A DNA stretch of 64,000 nucleotides, taken from contig JBKBHA010000007.1 in the NCBI GenBank assembly GCA_046297935.1, positions 62,001-126,000 of the forward strand, in the 5' to 3' direction. The translations under genes and the position numbers were made by a program. The DNA is from CAYMZZ01 sp046297935. Lineage in GTDB: Bacteria > Bacteroidota > Bacteroidia > Chitinophagales > Chitinophagaceae. Shown here piece by piece: positions 42,290 through 51,171 of the stretch (position 1 is its first letter; each line of letters starts with the position of its first letter). Under the pieces are notes generated by a model. The model saw nothing but the letters and a program-made list of their open reading frames with translations, was not told the DNA's origin and did no database searches.

Positions 42290-43831
42290 TCAATCGGATT
42301 TCGCTACATACACCGATCGGAGCGGGTAGGAGCCATCGGCCTGTCGGCCACCATTGGCGAGTGGCAGGTGGGGCAGATAACCCTTCGGGTCGCGAAGTTG
42401 CACCCGTATATGGTAATAGCCTGGTGTCAGATCGGCGGGCAGTTTCCATTGATCTGAAAAAGCCAGAGCCGTGTCTGCGGGTAAAAACAACCGGGGCTGA
42501 AATTTGGAAGGGCCTTCCCATATCAATGAATCGCTACGAACCTCATGCAGGCTAATCATTACATCGCGGGACTCGTAGAGTGGTGCAACGCCGGCGTTGC
42601 GCCAGTACAATTTCAGGTGCATGTTGCTTCCGGCAGCAACAACTGTATCAGCCTGTCCACCTTCAATTTGCAGTCGATAGCCGGATGCTGCCGCAGCATC
42701 CCTGAATTTTTCATGAAGGCAAAGATCACGCGGCAGCGAAAAATTGCCATTGGCAATAGAACTGGCATGGTATCGCTTCACCTGGTTGACAAGATCACCC
42801 ATGGCGCATCCTTCAAAGTCGGCTGCATCGTAAATCGGTTCACCCAATACCGGAGCCTGTTTCCAGCGCTCCCTTATTTGATCCTTAAATGAAAGTCCCT
42901 GGTAGGCCACCGGATGGTCGTCGAGATAATTGCGCAAATAGCTATCAGTTGCACCCCAGTTGTCGCGTCGTATACCCACCGGTCCAACCAACGTGGTTGC
43001 TTTTAGTAAATGGGCACCCACTTCGGGCGGAACCTGCGTGTTGCGGAGCAGGTTGCCATCGAAACTTCCCAGCAGCGCTACTAGTTGAAAGTTCTCGAAT
43101 GCCTTCAGCTGACTGTTGATGATTGAAAGCAGCGAAGCTGAGGTGGCTTGTGTGCCCGGCGGATGGTCCGACATTTGATCGACAATGAATGCCTCATGCC
43201 ATTCGCCATAAGTGCCGTAGCCACGGATATCAATATAACGAATAACATCTTTGTAGGCTCTTCCTTTATAAGTTTTGTTTTGAAGGTGCTCGCTTATTGC
43301 CTTACAAAGCTGGTCCCAGGCCTCCAGGTAAGAAGGGCTGTTCCAGTTAGGAACCCATATATCTGAAAGAGGCGTTATCCAATCTTTTACCGGCTCGGCC
43401 TGCATTTGTTGATGCAGGTAAGCTGGGTAGGCAGCCGCTTTACCATCTACAATTATGCTTTTTTCGCTGCCCTTGCAGGCCGGACAGGTAGGCATAATGC
43501 CAAAGCTGAAGAGTTGGCGTCGATCGATCGCGTCTTCAATCTCCCGGTCAAAAGCTGTCCAGTCGTATTGCTGTGGCCCTGTTTCGAGTTGGCTCCAGCT
43601 AAAACGATAGTATTTGTCGGCACCGTAATCGGCTGTGTCGTTAAGATAGGTGAGGGGTACCACATTTTGATCGTGCCACTGCTCCGCACCACGGCCTGCT
43701 GCACGCAGGTCGGGCGAACCGGCGGGCAGTATATTGACCCTGATATTGCCCTCTAACTGTTGCGGTTTGCCTGTTTTGCACGACAAGGCGAATATAGATG
43801 CAAGGACAATCAGTGTGCTTTTATTCTTCAT
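42290..43831 (-). CDS. DUF4832-type lipoprotein, glycoside-hydrolase-like fold
   Basis: A 513-residue predicted lipoprotein (lipobox FALSC near residue 18). The N-terminal part resembles a beta-galactosidase-like TIM barrel: RFSWSQLETGPQQYDWTAFD and a region with VIRYIDIRGYGTYGEWHEAF, which could place a glutamate in an active site. The C-terminal third (about 385-513) fits the beta-sandwich of DUF4832 (GSNMHLKLYWRNAGVAPL and TPGYYHIRVQLRDP). A CxxC pair, PTCPACKG, lies in a loop. Carbohydrate degradation is likely by family; the substrate is unknown. It follows the cohesin-like gene on the same strand but is separated by a terminator-like hairpin. The ATG at 43831 begins the signal peptide. 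Confidence 0.82.
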   Translation of the reverse strand: MKNKSTLIVLASIFALSCKTGKPQQLEGNIRVNILPAGSPDLRAAGRGAEQWHDQNVVPLTYLNDTADYGADKYYRFSWSQLETGPQQYDWTAFDREIEDAIDRRQLFSFGIMPTCPACKGSEKSIIVDGKAAAYPAYLHQQMQAEPVKDWITPLSDIWVPNWNSPSYLEAWDQLCKAISEHLQNKTYKGRAYKDVIRYIDIRGYGTYGEWHEAFIVDQMSDHPPGTQATSASLLSIINSQLKAFENFQLVALLGSFDGNLLRNTQVPPEVGAHLLKATTLVGPVGIRRDNWGATDSYLRNYLDDHPVAYQGLSFKDQIRERWKQAPVLGEPIYDAADFEGCAMGDLVNQVKRYHASSIANGNFSLPRDLCLHEKFRDAAAASGYRLQIEGGQADTVVAAGSNMHLKLYWRNAGVAPLYESRDVMISLHEVRSDSLIWEGPSKFQPRLFLPADTALAFSDQWKLPADLTPGYYHIRVQLRDPKGYLPHLPLANGGRQADGSYPLRSVYVAKSD

Positions 43832-43861
43832 TCGGACAGGTTTGAAAAAAAGTTCAAACAA

Positions 43862-43892
43862 GAACGCCCCCTGTTTGCACAGAGGGCGGTTC
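43862..43892 (-). terminator. Probable terminator after the cohesin-like gene
   Basis: On the minus strand, GAACCGCCCTCTG and CAGGGGGCGTTC form a stem (one bulge and one G-U pair) around TGCAAA. It is followed by TTGTTTGAACTTTTTTT. It lies 31 nt after the stop of the cohesin-like gene and just before the DUF4832 gene. Confidence 0.7.
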
Positions 43893-43922
43893 TCTATTGG
43901 TTACTCTCGGAAATGCTTTCGA

Positions 43923-45824
43923 TTAACGCACTGTCATTTTCTTCACGTCCGAATATCCGTCGGCCTCAATGCGGTAGAAATAAACACCGCTGGGCAGCGA
44001 ATGATCGCGGAACGGAATAGCATGAGTGCCTGCGTCTTTCACACCGTTTACCAGGGTTTTCACCACACGACCATTCATGTCATAAATAATCAACTGCACC
44101 TGCGTACGACGGGGAAGTGTAAAGCGGATAGTTGTTTCAGAACCTTTGAAGGGGTTCGGGAAGTTTTGCTCGAGGCTGAAACCATCCTTACCGCTCAGGT
44201 TTGCAGATACAACCGCCGTGTACTTGTATTTGCCATCAAAATCGATCTGTTTCAATTGATAGTAGTAACGGCGGGCAACCAGGTTAATGTCGTTGAAGCT
44301 ATAATCTTTTCGGGTATAGCTGTCGCCCGCACCATTTACAAAGCCAACCGACTGCCAGTTGTTTCTGCCATCCAGGCTGCGCAATACTTCAAATCCTTTA
44401 TTATTCTGCTCGTTGCTGGTAGCCCATTTTACTACAATGCTATTGTTGCCATTAGCCGAAGCCGAAATATTCAGCAGGGAAACCGGCAGCGTAGAACAAC
44501 TTGTTGAAGTAACGTTCAAGGTTTGCAATGCTCCAGTAGCATTACAGCCATCATCACCAGTTACGCTGGTGAGGTTATAAGTGAATTCGCCTGCAACAAA
44601 AACGGGGTCAACAAAGTATGCTGAGTTCTGGTACGAAGCATTGGGGAATCCTTCGCCGCCGAAGAAATAAACACCATTGCTGGTATTGCTGGTGCCGCCA
44701 TCACCGGCAGGAGCTGTCAGGTTGCCATTTATAAAAGTAAATGAATTAAAAAATTCATCCGTGCTGGAGTAAAAGCCCCCATCGGAATAGCAAGTGACCA
44801 AATAAGTAGTGCCAGCTGTTACGGCAACAGGGCTGCTGAACAATACCTGTTGCCAGCCGTTACCTGATACAGAAAAGAAGGCGCTTCCTAATAAGGTCTG
44901 CGTGTTGAAATCATAGAGTTTTCCTCGAAAGGTGCCAGTCGCAGTCAGTCCATTAATATACATGCGCACACCTCTTACAAAGCCATCAACTGCGGTGGTA
45001 AATTTAGTACCCACCTCGATCGGCTGACCGTCGTTCAGGTTTACACTTGCTGGAACATCACCGGGAGCCCAGAGGCTTTCATTGGGGGGAGTAACCGTGA
45101 ACAGGGTGCCTCCAACGGGTACATTGTTGTAGGTCACTCCGTTTACCACCAGATCAAAAGGGGCTGTGCCCGTGGCAGCATCCAACACTACATCAAAAGC
45201 CTGACCATTACAGGTGGGGGTGTTGGCTAGAGTCGCAGTAGGAGGCGTACACGCTGCGGCAATGTTCACAGTGCCATTGGTGATAACGTCAAGAATGTCT
45301 GGGCTTACGCCTTCGACGGCATTCGTTTCGCGGCCAACGATAGTGCTAAAAGTCAATGAAGTGTTGCCTCCCGGTGGAATAGCAATGGCTCTAAAAGTAA
45401 TTGTAAATAATACAAAGTCGGCGTTAGGATGACCTGTTGGACTTAACGTGAATCGGCCATGGTCAACTTGTCCATTTGCGTTCATAAATGCCACCGACTG
45501 GAAAGGAACAGTTTCGTTGGGTAATGAAGCGACAACGGGACCTGGAACGGTTGGAGTAGATACAACTTCCAGGTAAGTTGGATCGAAGTTTACATAAGCA
45601 TCGATTCCGCTCAACGTTCCGCTTACTACATCGACGGCAACGTCGACCGTAAATGTCTGATTCACAGAGACGTTACTAACAGAAGGGTTAAATGCTATAT
45701 TAACTACATCTTGTGACCGGGCAGCAAAGGCTCCTGAAAGGAAGAGCAGTATTGCTGTCATCAGTTTTGCACTGAATTCCTTGACGTTTTGAATCAAGAC
45801 CGGCTTATCACTACGTTTTGTCAT
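43923..45824 (-). CDS. T9SS-exported protein with cohesin-like, DUF4082 and FnIII-like modules
   Basis: A 633-residue secreted protein. The signal peptide ends near residue 38 (FLSGAFAARSQ). A cohesin-like module covers about 40-190 (VNIAFNPSVSNVSVNQTF, GIDAYVNFDPTYLEVV and VLFTITFRAIAIPPGGN). A short Ig-like stretch is next, then a DUF4082 domain (about 250-410, GTKFTTAVDGFVRGVRMYI). A fibronectin-III-like region follows (about 455-545). The type A T9SS sorting domain closes it (about 546-633, LEQNFPNPFKGSETTIRF, ending LPSGVYFYRIEADGYSDVKK). It lies 48 nt downstream of the dockerin-protein gene in the same direction. The cohesin call is from fold-like pattern and is less sure than the sorting domain. 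An internal ATG (residue 22) is an alternative start. Confidence 0.82.
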   Translation of the reverse strand: MTKRSDKPVLIQNVKEFSAKLMTAILLFLSGAFAARSQDVVNIAFNPSVSNVSVNQTFTVDVAVDVVSGTLSGIDAYVNFDPTYLEVVSTPTVPGPVVASLPNETVPFQSVAFMNANGQVDHGRFTLSPTGHPNADFVLFTITFRAIAIPPGGNTSLTFSTIVGRETNAVEGVSPDILDVITNGTVNIAAACTPPTATLANTPTCNGQAFDVVLDAATGTAPFDLVVNGVTYNNVPVGGTLFTVTPPNESLWAPGDVPASVNLNDGQPIEVGTKFTTAVDGFVRGVRMYINGLTATGTFRGKLYDFNTQTLLGSAFFSVSGNGWQQVLFSSPVAVTAGTTYLVTCYSDGGFYSSTDEFFNSFTFINGNLTAPAGDGGTSNTSNGVYFFGGEGFPNASYQNSAYFVDPVFVAGEFTYNLTSVTGDDGCNATGALQTLNVTSTSCSTLPVSLLNISASANGNNSIVVKWATSNEQNNKGFEVLRSLDGRNNWQSVGFVNGAGDSYTRKDYSFNDINLVARRYYYQLKQIDFDGKYKYTAVVSANLSGKDGFSLEQNFPNPFKGSETTIRFTLPRRTQVQLIIYDMNGRVVKTLVNGVKDAGTHAIPFRDHSLPSGVYFYRIEADGYSDVKKMTVR

Positions 45825-45872
45825 ATGCCTTAGTTTAGTTAGTGTTTTTGGTTGACTATGTTTTATTGAGAG

Positions 45873-48800
45873 TTAGGGATTTTGTCCTATTTGATTGTAG
45901 TTGGCAATGATCAAACCAAGATCTGCCAGGTTAACAACACCGTTTCCATTCAGGTCGGCATTTGGCACAAAATTCGAATCACCTGCGATCTTGTTATAAC
46001 TTGAAATTAGGAGACCGAGATCTGAAAGGTTGATAACATTATTATTCGTAACGTCGCCTTCCCGGAGTGTTCCGAAATTCAATGCATTAGCACCCACCAC
46101 AAGCACCTGGTCAGCCAGCACACGTTTCAGTGTGTGGGCATTTTTCACGGCAATGGTATAGGTACCTACAGGTATATTGGAGATAGTGAAGTTGCCGCTC
46201 TGATCCGTGGTTATATTATAGGTGTATGCAGGTGTGGTATTGTTACCGTTTGCATAGATATCAACTTTCAGGGGTACTTCCCACTGGGCGTTCGGAGCGG
46301 CCGGACGACCCTGCAAAGTAACGGAACCATTTATATCTGCAAAATCTACTGCTGCATAACTGGCCACATAACTACCGCTGCTGGCCTCAAAGAACCCATA
46401 TTGCATACCCTTAATCGTCTGTACGGTAAAGCTCACGGGCGAACCATCGCGGGTAAGAGTCGTCAACACTCCATCTTCGGTCAGGAGAGGCAACATACCC
46501 TGTATTTTGTAAGCGTTGATCAGCGCGTCCACGGTGAAGCTCAGGTCCGTACCGTTCCAGCTCATGCTTCCGAAGGAAGATCCGTTTCGGCCGTCGAGCC
46601 AGTTCAGCATCTGACGAGCGGAAATAACCGGGATATTGCGTGCCTTCGCGGCATTGATGATAGTGGTGGATCCAATATGAACCGCCGAGTCGGTATGCAT
46701 GTTGGCACAGAACACTCCATAATATCCCTCTGCCCCAATGGCTTTATCAAGCAGGGATGTGATATGGGTGGAGTAAGTGATGTCTGACTCATCGGTCATC
46801 TGCGTCACTACCTGATACACATCTACGAACGAGCCATCGGTATCGGCAAAACGCATGGGCATACCAGAACCCGTGAACATGCCAGGGCGGTTTTGCACCC
46901 AGTTGCCAGGCCAGTAGTAGTAGTTCACATCGAGGCGGATGCCGTTTTGTTCCGATACTTTGGCCATATTTACCCAATCGCTCCAGGCCATACAATGCGT
47001 ACGGTTGGTAACCGGTGCAGAAATACCGGGCAACTGTGTGGCGAGATCAGCCAACTGTGACACAAAAGCCGAGTTCAGGCCAACGGGTGTCCAATTCTGG
47101 CAATCGGTGGTGGGGTGCAGTGCAATTTCAAAGCCTTCGCTTTCAAAAGCAGCCGCTTCAGCGTTTGTAATGGGTGTATTGTTATAGATATACGAAGTAC
47201 CCCTGATTGCTTTCCAGTCTTTTACATCCTGCTGGGTGTTGGGGCCAAGGGTTTTGTAAATTTCGAATCTTCCGGTGGTACCATCGTTCAAATGATCATC
47301 ACCAGTCATTACAACGGCCGCTTTGTGGCCCTGTGGCAGGAACCAGAATTTGGGCAGAGGTTTGCGATGCAGGTTGCCCTTAATCACAATTTTACCCAAA
47401 AGCCGCATTTGTTCGTCGGCCTGTGGAATGGCTACTTTGTTCAGATCGATCCAATGAGGGCCTCCCGAACCGTTGAACATATCGCCCGCGCGTATCGGAC
47501 CAGTTGTGCCGTCGCGTTTCTGTCCAGCCCAGGCCGGGTTACCCTGACGAGTGTACACGATAGAGCGGGCCAGATCGTAAGCAAAGGCAATTGCCTTACC
47601 GCCGTTGCTGCCCACACTGTTAATGGTGACTGCGGGATAGCTGGTTGCAGTGCTGGCAGTTGAATAAAGCGTAGCCAGACTGGTAGCGCCATTTAGATTG
47701 TATTGATTGGCGTCACTGTGGTACTGTATCGTTTCGTTAACCAGCCCGTTGCCAATCTCATGTGCAGTGTTGATTAACAAATATGCGTTGGAAAGGGTAC
47801 CACCGGCATTTGTGATGCCAAGCAGTGATTCCAGATCGCTATCTGGCTTGAAGGCAATAAAGGTACCGCCTGCATTCACGAAATCGCTAAAGAGGGTAGC
47901 CTGCGCGGCGTCAACCGACACTTCGCCTAGTATTACCACATCATAGTTCGAGAGGAGGCTGGCGTCAACGGTTGAAATATCCGCAACGGCAAATTCATTC
48001 AGACCTTCGGCCCGCAGGATTTCAGTGGTGAAACGGCTGAATGGATTGGCAGCGCTGTGCACTACCAATATGGGTCCACCTGGTCCGTCGCCGGGGTCAC
48101 CCACGGGTGGATCTACAGTGGAAAAATTGATGATCGTATCAGCAGGCAGGAAATTACCAGCCATATCAGTAACGCCAACGCCATTTCCTTTGATAGTAAG
48201 GCTGTATACAGATGAATAGGCCAAACTGCTATTGGGTGTAACTGTCACCCGGCGCTGTACCGCATTGTACGCTATCGTAGCAGCCACCGGGCTGTTGGCA
48301 GCGTCGCGCAATTCGAACGAAGTGCCATTGACCGTTGCGGGATTCATGGCCTCATTAAAGTTGACCTGCAATACGCCTGCAAAGGCAAAATTGGTGCCCT
48401 CATCAATCGGTTTGGTGCTCAATATTTCTGGGGCTACCGCGTCAGGTCCGGCAGTGGTGTTGAAAACAACATCAACCCAATAATTGTCAGAATCAAAATT
48501 TTGATCAGGATAAGCTGGCACGGCAGAATAGAGGAACACTCCGTTCGGGCCATTCGGATCGCTGTCGGCCAAAGCTGTCAGCGGATTATTATATACTGAG
48601 CTGGTAAAGAAATTGGCATTTTTTGCATAGTATCCTGTGGTACTGTGATACGATACCACATATACCTGGTCTGCGGTGATGGCAACAGGTGTGCTAAGCG
48701 CCATTTCCTGCCAGCCTGAAGCGGTTTCGCCAGTGAAGATCACTTGTGCCAGGAGGTTTCCGCTATTATCCCACAACGAGCCGGTATGTGTACCAATATC

Positions 48801-50828
48801 GTTGGTTGATTTGTAGAACCGGATTGCATTCACAAATCCGCTGAATGCAGACTTGAACTTCATACCCAGTTCAATACCTCCATTGCCGTCGTTATTATTA
48901 ACGGTATTGGGCGTATCCTCGCTGCCAAAAACTGTACAGGGGCAGGTTGGGGGCGTGGGGGGGCCAACGGTCAGGTTCACCGCGTTAGCTGCGGGGGCGG
49001 TGCCTTCGTCTTCAATATTGCCTGAATCATCTACCGCGCGGACTTTTACTACTACGGCACCTTGTACTGCGGGAGTCCAGGTATATTGCCAGTTGGTATT
49101 GCCGCCCGAAACAACACGCCAGGTGGCGCCGCCATCGGTAGAGATTTCAATGCTGGCAACTATTGCATTGTCGGAAGCAGTACCTGCTATGGTGATAGGC
49201 TCATTTACAGGTATAGTTGCTCCTTCAAGTGGAGTAGTGATTATGGCAGCCGGCTTTTGCAGGTCGCTGCTCTTGGTTGCTGCAGTCATCCCGGCCATCA
49301 GGGTGGCAGGTTGAGCATCCATATCGGCTAACAGGTTAATGGTGGCCTGTTGCATATCAGCATCGGGAGGAGTAGCAGGATCAGTACCACGGTCGTGCCA
49401 GCTGTCCAGCCCCCAAGACCATTGCACGGTGCCTGCGCCAAATACAAGTGCACCGCTGCTGTGTTTGTACATGGCCAGTTTGTGTACTTTACCATTCAAG
49501 GTCGTGTTGGAAAGGCGGATCCGGCCCGGAGGGTTGAAAGCCTCGTAAGCAGGCTGTTCAAAATCCCATTCGTAACCGAGCGTTCCGTTGGGCAGCACTT
49601 TCACATCTTCAATTCCCATCGTGGCAATACTGGTATTGCGCCAGAAACGAAGATTGCGATAGTTGGACGGCACATTGATGGAACCAGTCGACAAATCCCA
49701 GCCAATCTGGGCAGTTAAAGAATTTTCCGGATTGTTTCCACCGAAACCGGCACCGTCGGGAGCGCGCCATAGTCCAGTCCATTCGCTGCTGGGGTCGCAC
49801 TTGTTGCCGCAGGTAATTTCGCCAAGCGTTCCCTCCTTATAACACACCAGCGTTCTATAAGGAGTGTTGTTGCCGTCGACACTGTTTTCCCAGCGTGTTT
49901 TCCAATACACTTCATTGCCGCTGAAAAAAGCCAGGTGAACGCCATTGTTGCGGGCATTTTCTACTGCAGCTCGCTGTTCGGGCGACCAATATTCATCGTG
50001 CCCTACCGACAGAAAAACTTTATGTTGCAGAATACGGGCGCCATCGCGGGCCATATCGGTATTGGTCGTGTAAGCAATATCATATCCGTTACGCTCCAGA
50101 AAACGGAGCATGGGGTATTCTGCATTGAAGAGCCAGTCTTCCATTTCGCCACCGCCACCACCGCCGCCGCGGGTAATAAACGGGCGGTTATAGCTCACTT
50201 TCACGGCATGACCATTGGGATAAGAAGTGGCGCCAACGTAGAGGCTGTTGCCGCCATATGGATTATATGCCTGCCAGGTGGCATCCGATGCCTGAAAGAA
50301 CACATCGGCCGTGCTGGCATCGTCGCGTACTATAAATGGTATATGACTTTTGCCGTTGTTATCGGTGCGAATCAATACTGCCAGATAATATCCGGAAACG
50401 GCATTAACGGGCACATCCCAATGGGCAGATTCGTTCCAGGTACCATAATCAGCGATGCCTGTTGCTGGATCTTCCACCGGATCAGGTTGCACCTGCGGAA
50501 GGGTAGCAGTAATAGTGGCGTCGCCCCAATAGCGTGCGCCCAAACCTCCATAATATCCAAGACGATAAATTTTAACCGTATACGCGTTAGCGTCGGTCTC
50601 GATCTTGAAGCGGATGGTTCCGCCCTTATTCACACTTATATCGGTAGAAAAGCCCCTGATGGTAGGGTCGCCAATAAGATTGATGTCCCATTCGGTAGAC
50701 GGATTGCCGGGTAAGGCGTTTTCGTCAGCTATGGGGTTCTGAGCAAATGCTGTCGAGAACATCAACATCGCCAATAATCCTACTAAAATTCGCTTCCTAT
50801 AGGTACACGTCATTAAAAGCACTCCCAT
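45873..50828 (-). CDS. Giant secreted multidomain protein with C-terminal dockerin repeat
   Basis: A 1651-residue secreted protein. The signal peptide ends near residue 29 (FSTAFAQ). Rough order: an N,N-dimethylformamidase large-subunit-like region (about 30-520, VKIYRLGYYGGLGARYWG, SVGHDEYWSPEQRAAVENAR), an Ig-like domain (525-615), DUF4082 (630-790), an SbsA-type Ig domain (793-905), a ThuA/GATase-like fold (919-1150), a polysaccharide-deacetylase-like region (1155-1395, VVMTGDDHLNDGTTGRFEI), and a SdrD/carboxypeptidase-like beta domain (1497-1585). It ends in a dockerin-like pair of F-hand repeats (1590-1651): GDVTNNNVINLSDLGLLI and ADLNGNGVVNLADLGLII. There is no T9SS domain. A run of seven glycines sits near residue 220. 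Enzyme activity is unproven. An ATG five codons in is an alternative start. Confidence 0.85.
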   Translation of the reverse strand: MGVLLMTCTYRKRILVGLLAMLMFSTAFAQNPIADENALPGNPSTEWDINLIGDPTIRGFSTDISVNKGGTIRFKIETDANAYTVKIYRLGYYGGLGARYWGDATITATLPQVQPDPVEDPATGIADYGTWNESAHWDVPVNAVSGYYLAVLIRTDNNGKSHIPFIVRDDASTADVFFQASDATWQAYNPYGGNSLYVGATSYPNGHAVKVSYNRPFITRGGGGGGGEMEDWLFNAEYPMLRFLERNGYDIAYTTNTDMARDGARILQHKVFLSVGHDEYWSPEQRAAVENARNNGVHLAFFSGNEVYWKTRWENSVDGNNTPYRTLVCYKEGTLGEITCGNKCDPSSEWTGLWRAPDGAGFGGNNPENSLTAQIGWDLSTGSINVPSNYRNLRFWRNTSIATMGIEDVKVLPNGTLGYEWDFEQPAYEAFNPPGRIRLSNTTLNGKVHKLAMYKHSSGALVFGAGTVQWSWGLDSWHDRGTDPATPPDADMQQATINLLADMDAQPATLMAGMTAATKSSDLQKPAAIITTPLEGATIPVNEPITIAGTASDNAIVASIEISTDGGATWRVVSGGNTNWQYTWTPAVQGAVVVKVRAVDDSGNIEDEGTAPAANAVNLTVGPPTPPTCPCTVFGSEDTPNTVNNNDGNGGIELGMKFKSAFSGFVNAIRFYKSTNDIGTHTGSLWDNSGNLLAQVIFTGETASGWQEMALSTPVAITADQVYVVSYHSTTGYYAKNANFFTSSVYNNPLTALADSDPNGPNGVFLYSAVPAYPDQNFDSDNYWVDVVFNTTAGPDAVAPEILSTKPIDEGTNFAFAGVLQVNFNEAMNPATVNGTSFELRDAANSPVAATIAYNAVQRRVTVTPNSSLAYSSVYSLTIKGNGVGVTDMAGNFLPADTIINFSTVDPPVGDPGDGPGGPILVVHSAANPFSRFTTEILRAEGLNEFAVADISTVDASLLSNYDVVILGEVSVDAAQATLFSDFVNAGGTFIAFKPDSDLESLLGITNAGGTLSNAYLLINTAHEIGNGLVNETIQYHSDANQYNLNGATSLATLYSTASTATSYPAVTINSVGSNGGKAIAFAYDLARSIVYTRQGNPAWAGQKRDGTTGPIRAGDMFNGSGGPHWIDLNKVAIPQADEQMRLLGKIVIKGNLHRKPLPKFWFLPQGHKAAVVMTGDDHLNDGTTGRFEIYKTLGPNTQQDVKDWKAIRGTSYIYNNTPITNAEAAAFESEGFEIALHPTTDCQNWTPVGLNSAFVSQLADLATQLPGISAPVTNRTHCMAWSDWVNMAKVSEQNGIRLDVNYYYWPGNWVQNRPGMFTGSGMPMRFADTDGSFVDVYQVVTQMTDESDITYSTHITSLLDKAIGAEGYYGVFCANMHTDSAVHIGSTTIINAAKARNIPVISARQMLNWLDGRNGSSFGSMSWNGTDLSFTVDALINAYKIQGMLPLLTEDGVLTTLTRDGSPVSFTVQTIKGMQYGFFEASSGSYVASYAAVDFADINGSVTLQGRPAAPNAQWEVPLKVDIYANGNNTTPAYTYNITTDQSGNFTISNIPVGTYTIAVKNAHTLKRVLADQVLVVGANALNFGTLREGDVTNNNVINLSDLGLLISSYNKIAGDSNFVPNADLNGNGVVNLADLGLIIANYNQIGQNP

Positions 50829-51171
50829 GTTCTGATTTTGGAGGTGGTAAACAAAAAGGTACTGAATCGGAAAATCCAGGATATTAATTCAATCTTGTTC
50901 TTGTGGAGGATATTGGGTTACAGCATAATCAAAAGCCATAGCCCGGGAGGTGGTCGCGATTGGTTCGCGTCTTATCCAGTGGGACAGGGCATAAAGATAC
51001 TCCAATTGCGGAAATAAGCAAATTACCACTTTGTGTTATGTGGAAAAAATGCCTGTTTTAATGGACTTTTAATCCCGGTTTAAAAACTTTCGTTTGGCAA
51101 ATTGAATCAGGTTTTTACTTATTCCATTGTGTATCAGGTAAACTGCAATTGATTCCGATTACGGATAACCG
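50829..51171. other. Gene-free 343-nt spacer upstream of the dockerin-protein gene
   Basis: No ORF or structured RNA is evident on either strand. The left part carries the likely promoter and about 155-nt leader of the dockerin-protein gene. The right part is AT-rich and follows the stop of the barrel gene. A second weak box (TACCTTTT, minus strand 50854-50861) lies nearer the gene start. Confidence 0.6.
50992..51022 (-). promoter_or_regulatory. Promoter for the dockerin-protein gene (TTTG-N19-TATCTTTA)
   Basis: On the minus strand, TTTG (51019-51022) and TATCTTTA (50992-50999) are spaced by 19 nt, the normal spacing of Bacteroidota -33 and -7 elements. The only mismatch is the final base of the -7 box. 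It would give a 5' leader of about 155 nt. Confidence 0.55.

Noticed and set aside
50940..51000. A possible structured RNA or tRNA-like segment
   Set aside because: The GC-rich stretch does not fold into a cloverleaf by eye and has no anticodon or T-loop pattern; it is better explained as leader and promoter sequence.
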